This document shows, in pieces, positions 1 through 9,497 of a stretch of 64,000 nucleotides of DNA. The stretch comes from Corythucha ciliata (lineage: Eukaryota; Arthropoda; Insecta; Hemiptera; Tingidae). The stretch is from NCBI GenBank assembly GCA_038030265.1, contig CM075939.1, positions 7,049,253 through 7,113,252 on the forward strand, read 5' to 3'. Below the pieces are notes generated by a model, which was given only the letters and a program-made list of their open reading frames with translations, searched no databases and was not told the DNA's origin. A program made the position numbers and the translations under genes. How positions within the stretch are numbered: position 1 is the first letter of the stretch; the number at the start of each line of letters is the position of its first letter.

Positions 1-335
1 GTGAATTATCGCTTCATGGTTAAACATTTAGCGCTTTCCCCCAATTTTAGCCGAAGACTTGCCCCACGAGGCACATTAGCGTTTTTTTTGTTTTTTGTTT
101 GTACATTTTTCATCGCCGATACATCGCGAATCAGTCATTTTTTCACAATTTGAGTCTTGGATTTGCGTCGAAAAAACGTGAATTGGAGCATTTATTCAAT
201 TTTAGCGACGAATGTCAGTGTTTCGCCTAAACTTTTAGTTGCGGTCTTGCCTAAGAACATAAAAATGAGCGTGCCTTTTCAATTTTCCCATCTGGGACTA
301 AATTTGCGGTCAATTTTTGCTAATTTCCCGCCTCG
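1..335 (-). repeat. Minisatellite family A, reverse orientation, degenerate
   Basis: Diverged units of the window's main minisatellite, read as the complement: phrases such as TCAATTTTAGC and GCGAAT recur at roughly 28-30 bp. Identity between units is low, so this looks like an old array edge. It has no coding content. Confidence 0.6.
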
Positions 336-1632
336 GGAGTGTACCACTTTTTATTATTATCGCTGCTTGGGACGCGTTCATCCATTGATATATTACACCT
401 TCCATGTTACGGTTCATGCTTTCGTTGATAACTACACACGTCAATTTTTTCTGGTTGCAAGGTCGAGAGGGGTGGGGAGCCGTGTCTTGAGGAGTTTAAT
501 GGAAATATGAGTTCTTTTCTCTTACAAGTACAAGTCCAATAAAGAAACTTTTTATGTGTGAAATTCTCGATAAATCCTTGAGCCACTTATAGACATGTAA
601 ACCATGTAAACAATTCAGGTCAGAAATCATAAGAGAAGAAGTGTTACTGCACTCCCAGGCGTTTTTTGATCACCTTCTTTTCCTTTGTTGAATCCTCAGA
701 AAAAAAAAAAAACTACACTTCAAGGGATGACTCCAAATGATGGGTGAAAGGTGAAAATTAAGAGTCTTCCATGAGAAAAATAAGAAATCAGTGCTTTTCT
801 TTCATGCGAATGCACGTTCCCACCCTCCCCTTCATGCGCCTTTCGTCCACACACCCTCTTTCTGATCATTTCATACGGGCGAGTTTCTTTCTGAATAGAC
901 CGGAATTAAAAAGAAGACTCTACATCATGCGTATAATCCCACTTCAAAAGATCTGTGTACGAGAGTGATTGTCATGATGGTGTGGGGGGGGGGGGTAAGG
1001 TGGCTGAGGGACTAACGGTGACTCTCTGGTCTTGCTCAATCAAGCCTACTCTGCTGTTACGGCGAAAAAAAAAAAAAAAAATCTCGGGTGAAATTATTTT
1101 GGAAAGCTCACCGCACCCCACAGTCATTCATCTCTTTTTCCGTATAGCGCAGAAATAATATGGAGATCCTGGACAAAAAAAAAAAAAAAAAGGGAAAAGC
1201 GGATCGAATTTGTGTGCCTATTAAACGTGATTATGTTTGGTTCGTCAGTGGGGAGGGTAAATAGCTATTTGAGCTTCAACGCTAAAGCATTTGAGGTTTT
1301 GTTGATTCGTTTAGGTATTCTTTTTTTTCATACAAAAGGATCGTCGACCTTCATGGATGAAAAGAACTCTTATAGGAAAAAGGAAGAAAAAAACAACAAC
1401 AACGCTACGAGCTAGCGAGCTCCGATCCGGCTGGGCGATTTTTTTCGATTCTTATCTGGCCGTTTTCATGTTCAAACGGACACCCAGGCGGGTATATAAC
1501 CGTTTCTTTATAAGACGTTTTCCCGTAAAGATCCTGACTGTCTAAAATTTTACACAGGGTCAAAGTTAAACTGAAAATTGGACACATTCCATGCTCCATC
1601 ACAGAAATATCAAGTGACCCCCGCTACCCGCC
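336..1632. other. Intergenic, no gene recognised
   Basis: AT-rich DNA with homopolymers: an A run near 700, a G run near 985-996, and A runs near 1065-1080 and 1176-1191. Short open frames here lack domains, codon bias and splice context. The last part directly precedes an old LTR and no further LTR sequence is evident upstream. Confidence 0.5.
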
Positions 1633-1727
1633 TGTTGTGTATTTATCTTATATGAGAAAATATTAGTTTTTGAATTGTCAATAAAAAAAGGATTTTTCAG
1701 TTCTCATATTCTCGCGTGCTTAATACA
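1633..1727 (+). repeat. LTR of an old Ty3/Gypsy element (5' LTR)
   Basis: The segment begins TGTTGTGT and ends TAATACA, with AATAAAA in between. The same sequence, with a few differences, recurs at 14080-14605 where it is split by a MITE. Here it is followed after 39 bp by a gag reading frame, so it is the 5' LTR of the decayed element at 1633-7321. Ends are set by TG...CA and by the match to the second copy. At 95 bp it is very short for an LTR, so the true left edge could lie further upstream. Confidence 0.65.
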
Positions 1728-1766
1728 TAAAAGTGACGACGAGGATAAAACTCTTAACCGTTTGCG

Positions 1767-2671
1767 ATGTCGGAGGAGGCTTCTCTATTGCGCGATTTTC
1801 TGTCTCGGCTGCCCTCGTCAATTCCCGGTACCCCATCCACCAACTTCGAATTCGACGCCTTCGAACCATTCTCGGCCTACAAACAGTGACTTGAAAACTT
1901 CTTCGCCCTTAAGAAATTAACATCGGACACGCCTGATTGCTTGTCCACAAAAAAAAAAAAGGGTTTTGAAAACTGTGTTGGCAGCAAACATTATACCATT
2001 ACATTACCGGACACGCCTTCCGAACGCACTTACGATGAATTGATATCTCTTCTTCCAACGCAGTTTTCCCCTTTAAGAAACGAAGTAGTCGAACAACACA
2101 AAATCCTTTCCAGGGTATACAATCTCCTGATGAAACGATCAGACAATACGTCGTCGCCCTACGAAATGTGAGCATTTATAGCAACTTCTTTTGTACCAAC
2201 AACGAGTGCAACAGATCTGTTAATGACTTGTTTCTGCGAGCGCAGTTTGTTCGGGGAATCGCCGATCGCGACATTGGAGCCAAACTTCTCTGCGAAAAGA
2301 CACTTAATTTCGATCAAGCCGTCGAAATCGCGTTGGGCCATGAGTCTTCTCAACAAGGAAACTGTTTCATAGAAAGTACAACCGTCCATAAAGTCCGCGC
2401 ACACGATCCTCCGAACATTTCACCTTCCAATCCAAGCAATCTTAACCACTACTACGCCAAATCCTCAGTGCCTCAGTGTTTTCGGTGTGGTAAAAATAAC
2501 CTCTATGCCTCAACATGTCGTGTTCCTTGCGAACGGCTTCATTGTAACGGTTGCAACAAGACTGGTCATGTTCTCAAGGTCTGCCGACGAGTCAAACGCA
2601 GGAAGTTTGAAAGCGTGAGAGCCCTTGATACAGACAGCTCATCGGTAGAAAAGTCTGACCACGACACGTAA
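1767..2671 (+). pseudogene. Decayed Gypsy gag (capsid/nucleocapsid)
   Basis: Reading starts at ATG 1767 (MSEEASLLRDFLSRL) and continues with an in-frame stop near 1888, an A-rich run near 1949-1960 and at least two frame changes to the stop after 2668. The C-terminal part (2168-2671) carries two zinc knuckles of the retroviral type. The first reads C-x2-C-x4-L-x4-C, with leucine where the metal-binding histidine should be. The second (CNGCNKTGHVLKVC) is canonical. Gag normally packages element RNA into cytoplasmic particles; this copy cannot make a full protein. It lies between the LTR at 1633 and a protease remnant at 2764, the expected order for Ty3/Gypsy. Confidence 0.8.
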
Positions 2672-2763
2672 GAAATCTTATTCAACTAAACAAAATGAAC
2701 AACGAAGGGACTTCGGACACCAGAAAATTCAACATCGAGTTTTCCCCTAGGGTCAAGAATTCA

Positions 2764-2956
2764 GACCTTTGAGATCGAAACAGGAAGTCCTGTCACAATC
2801 ATTCCGGAGCGTGAATATCGTAAGCTACAACTTCCCACGAAAATCATGCCTACGACTACCGCATTTTCCGAACGTATACTGGTGAGACTTTCAAACCCAT
2901 CGGCATTGTCACCTTCACGTCACTTCAAGTTCAAATGGACAGATGAATGTGAACGC
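2764..2956 (+). pseudogene. Gypsy protease remnant fused by deletion to the RT/RNase H connection
   Basis: One frame reads FEIETGSPVTIIPE, an aspartic-protease active-site strand in which the catalytic Asp of D-T-G-S is Glu. A frame change follows near 2870. From about 2930 the frame reads KWTDECER, which is the start of the connection segment before RNase H, continuing at 6837 as AFNEIKKSL. The whole reverse transcriptase (normally about 1 kb) is therefore missing between protease and connection. The younger Gypsy element interrupts this fused frame after 2956. Confidence 0.7.
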
Positions 2957-3086
2957 TGTAATATAACACTTCTCATTTTGTACCCCTTCTCCTTCTCATA
3001 TGTTCATTCCATCTTTTATTTTTATGTGTTCTTTTCGTTGAATAAAGCCTACTAATCCCGAATCAAACGGGCGTTAATTTACAACA
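2957..3086 (+). repeat. 5' LTR of the young Gypsy element
   Basis: 130 bp, TG...CA ends, with AATAAA at 3041-3046 as the likely polyadenylation signal. It matches the 3' LTR except for one base indel near 3024 and a C/T difference near 3059. There is no obvious TATA box. Confidence 0.93.
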
Positions 3087-3104
3087 ATTTATTCAACGAA
3101 AAGA
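3030..3104 (+). promoter_or_regulatory. Putative self-priming pair: LTR segment complementary to the primer-binding position
   Basis: LTR bases 3030-3046 (TCTTTTCGTTGAATAAA) are perfectly complementary over 17 nt to 3088-3104, which begins one base after the LTR, where the tRNA primer-binding site should be. That site contains no TGG start typical of tRNA primers. The complement reaches the A of the gag start codon. In Tf1 of fission yeast, the 5' end of the element's own mRNA folds onto this site and is cut to prime reverse transcription. The same layout here suggests the transcript starts near 3030. The pairing is seen; the mechanism is inferred. Confidence 0.6.
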
Positions 3105-4474
3105 TGTCCGAAAGCACCATGGAAAAATATCTTAAACCTGATCGACTCGAAATTGAAGCTTCATCAAAATATGCATCCCAAGAATGGCTGCACTGGAGGA
3201 TTACATTCGAAAACTTTTTAGAAATTAATGCAGGCTTGCATGACAAGACAAAACTTAGGTTACTTATAAATCACGTTGCTCCGAGAATCTACACTTTGAT
3301 ATCCGAATGTGACACATACGACTCTGCCATGAAGGTGTTGGAAGGTGTCTACATCAAGCCTAAAAACGAAGTATATTCTCGACACTGTTTAGCCTCTAGA
3401 AAACAAAAAGAATGCGAAACAATTGATGATTTTTTACAAATACTCAAAGAACTTGCTAAAGACTGTAATTTCAAACAAGTAACAGCCGATCAAAACAAAA
3501 ATGATTGTATTCGAGACGCATTTATTGGTGGTTTAAGAAGCTCTCAGATTAGACAACGACTTCTTGAAAATTTGACGCTATCACTAGATCAAGCATTCGA
3601 TCAAGCCCGAGCTTTAGACATGGCCCAACAACAATCGACTTCCTACGGTCACCTCGAAGTGCAAATGCTGAACGCCACGAAATCTGATATCGTTGAAGAA
3701 GACCTCACTGAAGACTCAACCTTAGCAAACATGTCAACAAACAACAAATGTTACTTCTGTGGAGGTAAACGACACACTAGAAGCCTATGTCCAGCTACGA
3801 ACGCAATTTGCAAGTATTGTTCAAAAAAGGGGCATTACGAAAAAGTATGCCTGTCGAAAAACAAAATGAAGGGTTCTTCTGCGTCAATAAAAACGGAAGG
3901 ATTTTCATGCAACCTTGCAAAAGCATTAGTGGAGGTAGAACTCAACACATTAAAAGCCAAAGCACTCATTGACACGGGAAGCAGTCTCAGCTTCATAGAC
4001 CAGTCCTTCGTTCGAAAACATTCCATTCCAACAAAACAATCTTCGGGCCGTATCGCGATGGCATCTCAGTCATTCTTCACCGATATAAGAGGACAGTGCG
4101 ACATAAATCTAAAAATCGGACAAAACAATTACGATACTAAACTGTACGTCTTGAATAATCTCTGCACAGATGTCATAATTGGACATGACATAATGAATTC
4201 TCACCAATCCGTTGAAATGACTTTCGGCGGAAATCTACCTACTCTTCAGATTTGCAACAATCTACAAGCAGCAAACGTCGAACCAATATTAATATTTCCG
4301 AACCTGCCACCTAAATGCAAGCCGATAGCAGTCAAGTCACGCAGACAATCAGAACAAGATGAAAAATTCATCCGAGAAGAAATCGAGAAGCTACTACAAA
4401 ATAAAATCATTGAAGAAAGTAACTCGCCATGGAGGGCACAAGCGTTCGTAGTGAAAAACGAAAACCATAAATAG
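3104..4474 (+). CDS. Gypsy Gag-protease, ending at a stop inside the RT domain
   Basis: 456 codons from ATG 3104. Residues 1-190 are a helical capsid-like region. Two canonical zinc knuckles, C-x2-C-x4-H-x4-C, lie at residues 216-229 (CYFCGGKRHTRSLC) and 236-249 (CKYCSKKGHYEKVC); these bind element RNA. The aspartic protease active site D-T-G-S is at 290-293 (ALIDTGSSLSFID), and the frame goes on into the first strand of reverse transcriptase (about residues 415-456) before TAG at 4472. The following pol frame is in the same phase, separated only by the stop and one codon. Either this is an inactivating point mutation or, less likely, a programmed readthrough stop. Its position inside a folded domain favours mutation. 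Confidence 0.88.
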   Translation: MSESTMEKYLKPDRLEIEASSKYASQEWLHWRITFENFLEINAGLHDKTKLRLLINHVAPRIYTLISECDTYDSAMKVLEGVYIKPKNEVYSRHCLASRKQKECETIDDFLQILKELAKDCNFKQVTADQNKNDCIRDAFIGGLRSSQIRQRLLENLTLSLDQAFDQARALDMAQQQSTSYGHLEVQMLNATKSDIVEEDLTEDSTLANMSTNNKCYFCGGKRHTRSLCPATNAICKYCSKKGHYEKVCLSKNKMKGSSASIKTEGFSCNLAKALVEVELNTLKAKALIDTGSSLSFIDQSFVRKHSIPTKQSSGRIAMASQSFFTDIRGQCDINLKIGQNNYDTKLYVLNNLCTDVIIGHDIMNSHQSVEMTFGGNLPTLQICNNLQAANVEPILIFPNLPPKCKPIAVKSRRQSEQDEKFIREEIEKLLQNKIIEESNSPWRAQAFVVKNENHK

Positions 4475-4477
4475 CGT

Positions 4478-6694
4478 ATGGTTATAGATTATTCTCGAAC
4501 TATCAACAAGTACACTCCTTTAGACGCCTATCCAATTCCTCGGACAGACAACATCATCGACTTCGTAGCCAAAAACAAGATTTTTTCTCAAATTGATCTA
4601 CGAAGCGCGTATCATCAAGTCCCGATTCCTGAAAACGAAAAGAAATACACCGCCTTTGAGTCTAACGGCCGTCTTTTCCATTTTAACCGTCTCCCGTTCG
4701 GCGTGACTAACGGCGTACCTTGCTTCCAGAGATTCATGGACGCCATTATCAAAAACGAAAATCTCAATGGAACGGTAGCGTATCTTGACGATGTCACAGT
4801 TGTAGGGAAGGACGAAGCGGAGCACTCAAAAAATCTTGATCGGTTTTTGGCCGCCGCGAAAAAGTACAAACTGACACTCAATTTAGATAAAAGCGTTTTT
4901 AACGTGAGATCAATACGACTTCTGGGATACTTAATCGAAGATGGAAAAGTAAAACCAGACCCTGACCGACTAAAGCCGCTACTTGATCTCCCACCTCCTG
5001 CTGATTCGACTTCACTTCAGAAAGTTTTAGGACTATTCTCGCACTATTCGAAATGGATACACAAATTTTCCGAGAAAATTCGTCCACTTGTGCAAGTGAA
5101 AGAATTTCCCCTAGCTTCCGAAGCAATAACTTGTTTTGAAAATTTGAAGAAGGACATCACTAAGGCAGCCATGGCACCGATTGATAGCCAAGCTCCGTTC
5201 ACAATTGAAACGGACGCTTCAGATTACGCCATTTCTGCAACACTCAGTCAGTCAGAAAGGCCTGTCGCCTTCTTTACTAGAACACTTTCAAAATCGGAAA
5301 AGGGCCACTCAATAATCGAAAAAGAAGCCTACGCTATCGTAGAATCAATCAGAAAGTGGCGTCATTTACTCATAGGAAAGGGTTTCAAAATAATAACCGA
5401 CCAACAGAGTGTCTCTTTCATGTTCAACACGAAGCACTCTGGAAAAATTAAAAACGATAAAATCATGAGGTGGAGATTGGAACTTTCTGCCTACTCCTTC
5501 AACATATTTTACAGACCTGGAAGAGAAAACATAGCCGCCGACGCACTGTCTAGAGTCTGTTGTTCCTTGAATCCCAGGACAAATCTCAGCGAGCTACACT
5601 CCTCTTTGTGCCACCCGGGAATTACAAGGATGTTCCATTGGGTCCGAATAATGAATTTATCGTTCGCCTTGGACGATGTGAAAAGAGCCGTGACGAGCTG
5701 TAAAATTTGTGCTGAATTGCAGCCTAACTCTTACAGGAAAATTAACAGCCATCTGATCAAAGCTACAAAACCGTTCGAGCGACTGAACATTGATTTTAAA
5801 GGACCATTGCCATCGACAAATACAAAGCGCTACTTGCTGACAATCGTCGACGAGTACTCTCGATTTCCCTTTGCCTTTCCGAGCGTTGACGTCTCCTCGA
5901 AAACGGTGATTCTACACCTGAAACAACTATTTTCAGTATTCGGCATGCCGTCCTATATACATTCCGATAGAGGAGCATCGTTCATGTCAAACGAAGTTAA
6001 GACTTTCCTTCACAGCTTGGGAATAGCTACAAGTCGCACTACTCCGTATAATCCGGAAGGAAACGGACAAGTTGAAAGATATAACGGCATAATATGGAAA
6101 ACCATTCAGCTGGCATTGACAAATCATCGTTTGACTCAAGATAAATGGGAGGAAGTCCTACAAGAAGCCTTACATTCGGTGCGTTCACTGCTATGCACCG
6201 CTACCAACGAGACTCCACACGAAAGAATGTTTTTCCATTCGCGAAGATCCTTCCACGGAAGTTCATTACCTTCCTGGTTACTTGAACCAGGAAAGGTCCT
6301 GATGAGAAGACAAGTCAGGCGAAGTAAATACGATCCGATCGTGGAAGAAGTCGAGCTATTAGAAGCAAATCCCCAGTACGCTCACATAAGAACGCCCGAC
6401 GGACGCGAAACAACAGTTTCCACTAAACATCTCGCTCCTAGCGGAGAACGCGTCGAAACAGAAATTCAAGAAAATAACAAAGAAGGAAGAATGGAAGACG
6501 AAGACATTGATGTAGTAGACGACCAATCCGAAAATCGCAGTCAAAATTGCGAAAATCGAGACACCGCAAATGAGACGATAGACATCGAAGAACGAAATGT
6601 TGTTGGCGTTGATTCAAGAGTAGCCAACGAGCCCAAGCGGAGTAATAGAGTTCGCCGGGTCCCGAACTATCTATTAGATTACGACCTTAATTAA
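4478..6694 (+). CDS. Gypsy Pol: reverse transcriptase, RNase H, integrase
   Basis: 738 codons, same phase as the upstream Gag-Pro frame. Numbering is from the Met at 4478, which is the first Met after the stop and probably not a natural start. Reverse transcriptase has FSQIDL (36-41), LPFG (72-75) and catalytic YLDD (102-105). RNase H has TDAS (Asp 246), TDQQ (Asp 308) and the ADALSR end (about 354-359). Integrase has an H2C2 zinc finger (His 374, His 379, Cys 408, Cys 411) and a complete DD35E triad (Asp 439, Asp 497, Glu 533). A basic and then acidic tail ends in YLLDYDLN. It copies element RNA to DNA and inserts it. All catalytic residues are present, so the only visible defect is the upstream stop. 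Confidence 0.93.
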   Translation: MVIDYSRTINKYTPLDAYPIPRTDNIIDFVAKNKIFSQIDLRSAYHQVPIPENEKKYTAFESNGRLFHFNRLPFGVTNGVPCFQRFMDAIIKNENLNGTVAYLDDVTVVGKDEAEHSKNLDRFLAAAKKYKLTLNLDKSVFNVRSIRLLGYLIEDGKVKPDPDRLKPLLDLPPPADSTSLQKVLGLFSHYSKWIHKFSEKIRPLVQVKEFPLASEAITCFENLKKDITKAAMAPIDSQAPFTIETDASDYAISATLSQSERPVAFFTRTLSKSEKGHSIIEKEAYAIVESIRKWRHLLIGKGFKIITDQQSVSFMFNTKHSGKIKNDKIMRWRLELSAYSFNIFYRPGRENIAADALSRVCCSLNPRTNLSELHSSLCHPGITRMFHWVRIMNLSFALDDVKRAVTSCKICAELQPNSYRKINSHLIKATKPFERLNIDFKGPLPSTNTKRYLLTIVDEYSRFPFAFPSVDVSSKTVILHLKQLFSVFGMPSYIHSDRGASFMSNEVKTFLHSLGIATSRTTPYNPEGNGQVERYNGIIWKTIQLALTNHRLTQDKWEEVLQEALHSVRSLLCTATNETPHERMFFHSRRSFHGSSLPSWLLEPGKVLMRRQVRRSKYDPIVEEVELLEANPQYAHIRTPDGRETTVSTKHLAPSGERVETEIQENNKEGRMEDEDIDVVDDQSENRSQNCENRDTANETIDIEERNVVGVDSRVANEPKRSNRVRRVPNYLLDYDLN

Positions 6695-6705
6695 CAGGGG
6701 GTAAA
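6695..6705 (+). promoter_or_regulatory. Polypurine tract of the young Gypsy element
   Basis: The purine-rich run CAGGGGGTAAA sits directly before the 3' LTR start at 6706. In LTR elements this RNase H-resistant tract primes plus-strand DNA synthesis. Confidence 0.7.
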
Positions 6706-6836
6706 TGTAATATAACACTTCTCATTTTGTACCCCTTCTCCTTCTCATATGTTCATTCCATCTTTTATTTTTAATGTGTTCTTTTCGTTGAATAAAGCCT
6801 ACTAATCCTGAATCAAACGGGCGTTAATTTACAACA
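6706..6836 (+). repeat. 3' LTR of the young Gypsy element
   Basis: 131 bp, almost identical to 2957-3086, and followed by the second copy of the target duplication AACGC (6837-6841). It also carries the AATAAA signal at 6791-6796 and the 17-nt self-complementary segment. Confidence 0.93.
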
Positions 6837-7321
6837 AACGCGCTTTCAACGAAATCAAGAAAAGCCTATAGCGAGCGACCGAGTCCTTGTTTTCGATACG
6901 ACCCAACTCTTCCTCTTGTTTTAGCAACAGACGCATAGCCCCGTTGGTCTCTCGGCTGTCTTGTCTCACATAATCGATGGAAAGGAGCGACCTGTATTTT
7001 TCGCATCCCGTACACTGTCAACAGCAGAGAAAAATTACTCTCAGCTCGATAAGGAGGCAACTGCAATCCATTGGGCACTGAAGGCCCGTTCACAAGCCCT
7101 ATGTTTTCGTTGTGTGGTGTCTATGCAACCTATAAAAATGCTTCATTTTTCGAGGGAAACAATCTAGCATAGAATGCACACAACGCAAACATAGAGCTTG
7201 TGAACGGGACTTAAAGAAATGCTATCCCTATGTTTATGGCAGAATATTCACCTTGGTAACTGACAACAAGCCCATTTTCCACATTTTCAATTCGCGAGTC
7301 AAATCGGAGTGGCTGCCTCCT
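6837..7321 (+). pseudogene. RNase H remnant of the old Gypsy element, split by a MITE
   Basis: Continues the frame broken at 2956: AFNEIKKSL, then VLATDASPVGLSAVLSH (RNase H first Asp), FFASRTLSTAEKNYSQLDKEA and WAL up to about 7083. After a 124-bp MITE the frame resumes as CYPYVYGRIFTLVTDNKPIF and stops matching near PPGDW at about 7320. This order is typical for K02A2.6-like Gypsy Pol. Together with the LTR at 1633, gag and protease it outlines one ancestral copy lacking RT, integrase and 3' LTR here. Confidence 0.82.
7085..7208. mobile_element. Short MITE inside the RNase H remnant
   Basis: Terminal inverted repeats of 32 bp with two mismatches (start CCCGTTCACAAGCCCTATG; the other end reads CATAGAGCTTGTGAACGGG). 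Flanking octamers ACTGAAGG and ACTTAAAG agree at 6 of 8 positions, a decayed 8-bp target duplication as made by hAT transposases. The host RNase H frame resumes on the far side, confirming insertion. Confidence 0.75.
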
Positions 7322-8359
7322 GGTGACTGGTAAGGAAGTTATATCTAAGGTTTGTAGATGATTGTGTGACAATTTGTTCTTACTGATAACAGCAGGAAGT
7401 TAAATTTTTCTATATTTATTCGCTACTAGCATTCGACAGCTAGTTGAATGCATTTCAAACGAACATGACTCCGAAATTGTTAATTTACCACGAATAATAC
7501 AATTCATTCGGGATTATTAACGTCCTCTCAACGAAGAATCCGCAATCCTCAAGTCGACTCATTTGGTAGAATGTTTAGTGATCTGCGAGCACGAGAGTTT
7601 AAGTGTTTTCGCCCTGGGCCTTTCGACATCAATTTTGGACTGTCTGCAGCACGAGATTTGTGTCAATATTAAAGACGGGACAAAGTCATCCACTTATGTA
7701 CGAGGCAAAACCGGTTCTGTCGTGCTGCCATTCCAAAGCGCCCCAAGTTCCGTATAAATGTTTTATCCTGCCGGGTGTTTCATTCTTGCTCGTCCCTAGG
7801 ACGACCAGCCAGTTTTATTTCAATTTTCCTTCAGCAGGAAAATTGTGGAACGAGACATTCATTGTGCGGAGTGCGGTCGTTGTTGGAGCTCTGGGGGCTC
7901 AGACAACTCGACTGATAGTTTTCCCGATGTTACTTGTAGCAGCGTACGCATAATAGTGATCCATTTTTGGCCTAAAATAATCAATAGAAGTAAAAACTCC
8001 TGAAATACCAGCACTTCCTTGGATAAATTCGGTAAACACACACTGAAGCCTGTTAAATTTAAACAAAACCTCCCCAAGTACAAACCTTAATATGAATAAT
8101 AAGAGCGCTATCTACAGCCCGTTTGATCGGCGAATCCCCAAACTCGAATGCCAGTCATCACTGCTTCCCGGCTTCTCCGTTACGCAATTTTTATTATAGG
8201 CTTATATCTTTTAGAAATAGGAACGCGTATCGAATATTATGTATTTGTACTTGAAAACAAGAAACGGGAAACTGGGTAAAAAGTGCGAGAACTGCTCGCT
8301 TCATATTCGAAGAAAAGAAACGTGCCATGAGTTAATAATCATGGACGTAGGGTCATTAC
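7322..8359. other. Unassigned; LTR of the minus-strand Gypsy probably within its right part
   Basis: No domain is recognised. Open frames at 7563-7757 and 7603-7953 overlap in different phases and show nothing familiar. The right edge (from 8360 downward on the minus strand, TGTAATGACCC) is the likely 3' LTR start of the minus-strand Gypsy; its far end could not be located. Confidence 0.4.
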
Positions 8360-8373
8360 AGTTTCCCCCACTT
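8360..8373 (-). promoter_or_regulatory. Polypurine tract / LTR junction of the minus-strand Gypsy
   Basis: On the minus strand AAGTGGGGGAAAC is followed immediately by TGTAATGACC, the usual polypurine tract and LTR start, about 150 bp after the end of the integrase frame. Confidence 0.55.
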
Positions 8374-8519
8374 AGTCCGAAGATACATTGGTACTAATTA
8401 TATACTTGCTAATATGAATTACGAAAGTTCATAATCGCGTAGATGGATTGGAGGACGACGTTGACGTTCTGATCGTCGGAGTTGAGAACGTCCGTGGTGG
8501 TCCATTTGACACGTCATAA

Positions 8520-9497
8520 CTACGGTTGACGGATACATGAATCAGGAATCTGGCGATCACTAGGCGAATGTAGTATTTCCGTTGATGGAACAATGGTTTG
8601 AAGAAGCCATAGTGGTGGATGACTTGGGTTGTCGTTTCCTTCTGGTTGAGGGGGTGATTCTTGGCCTCCCGCTTTGGTTTCTGGAGAAAATGACACCATC
8701 TTATTTGGATTGTTAGTTCTCCTCAACTGGTCGATGTGACGTTTGTACGCGTATTCATCGTCTAGCTTGATAATGTAGTGTAGGAGTCCCAATTTTGGTA
8801 GTACAGTTTCAAAACGCCAATGATCGCCGACGTTTAAAGAACGAAGTCCAGGAACTATTGATTCGTTTTGAGAAGTTTCCTTGAACGGCTTGATGGCGTC
8901 CAAACGTATTCGAATTGTTCTGCCGAAGTAAAGGGGATTTTCCCTCGATTGTGGTACTAAGGGAATCGCTCGGTAAATTTGTAGAATTTTCTGGAGTTTC
9001 TGCTGAAGATTTTCCATAGCCGTGAGACGATTTTTTAGGGTGCGCACGTTTCTTTCTGCAAGCCCGTTTGTTGCAGGGTGTCCGGGCGCGCTGAATTTCT
9101 GAATGATAGCGTTGTTTTTTCAAAAAGTGGTGAATGTCTCACATTTGAAGATAGTTGCATTGTCTGAGACAATTATTTTGGGAAACCCGTGAGTCGAAAA
9201 TATATTTTCCAGAAGTTCAATGGTTTTTGTAGCAGTCAGAGCGTGATAAGATATCCGGGCTTCGACCCATTTTGATTTGGCGTCGACGACAATGAGAATG
9301 TGTTTTCCTCCGTCCAAAGGCCCGGCATAATCGACATGAAGTCGATCCCAGTTTGTCTTTGGTTCATCCCAAATATGTAGTGGAGCTTTTGTCGGATTCG
9401 GTTGATTTAAAACACAGGATTCGCAAGAGCTTAAAAGTCGTTCGATATCTCGATCTAGGACAACCCAAGTGCAATATCGCCGAGCAAGTTGCTTCAT
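8520..9497 (-). pseudogene. Decayed Gypsy integrase
   Basis: The minus strand reads a zinc-finger end (SCESCVLNQ), the first catalytic Asp (RLHVDYAGPL), the second (KIIVSDNATIF) and, after a frameshift at the T-rich run near 9115-9120, the Glu segment (GLAERNVRTLKNRL). It ends with a C-terminal segment (GDHWRFETVLPKLG, YIIKLDDEYAYKRHIDQLRR). This is the DDE strand-transfer core plus DNA-binding tail of a K02A2.6-like Gypsy. At least one frameshift prevents a full protein. Confidence 0.85.

Larger units (their letters stand above)
2957..6836 (+). mobile_element. Nearly intact Ty3/Gypsy LTR retrotransposon (3,880 bp)
   Basis: Bounded by two about 130-bp LTRs starting TGTAATATAACAC and ending TTACAACA, and flanked by the 5-bp target duplication AACGC at 2952-2956 and 6837-6841. 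The LTRs differ by one inserted base and one substitution, so the insertion is recent. Internal order is gag, protease, reverse transcriptase, RNase H, integrase, which is Ty3/Gypsy order. One continuous frame would run 3104-6694 but for a single TAG at 4472-4474. No envelope-like frame follows integrase and no chromodomain is recognisable. The priming site is unusual (see 3030-3104). It sits inside the older Gypsy copy. Confidence 0.95.

Noticed and set aside
4598..5126. Minus-strand open frames opposite pol of the young Gypsy
   Set aside because: They lie opposite the strongly supported RT/RNase H frame and have no domain of their own.
7563..7953. Overlapping plus-strand frames downstream of the RNase H remnant
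   Set aside because: Two phases open over the same bases, no recognised motif and no splice or promoter context; not enough to call a gene.
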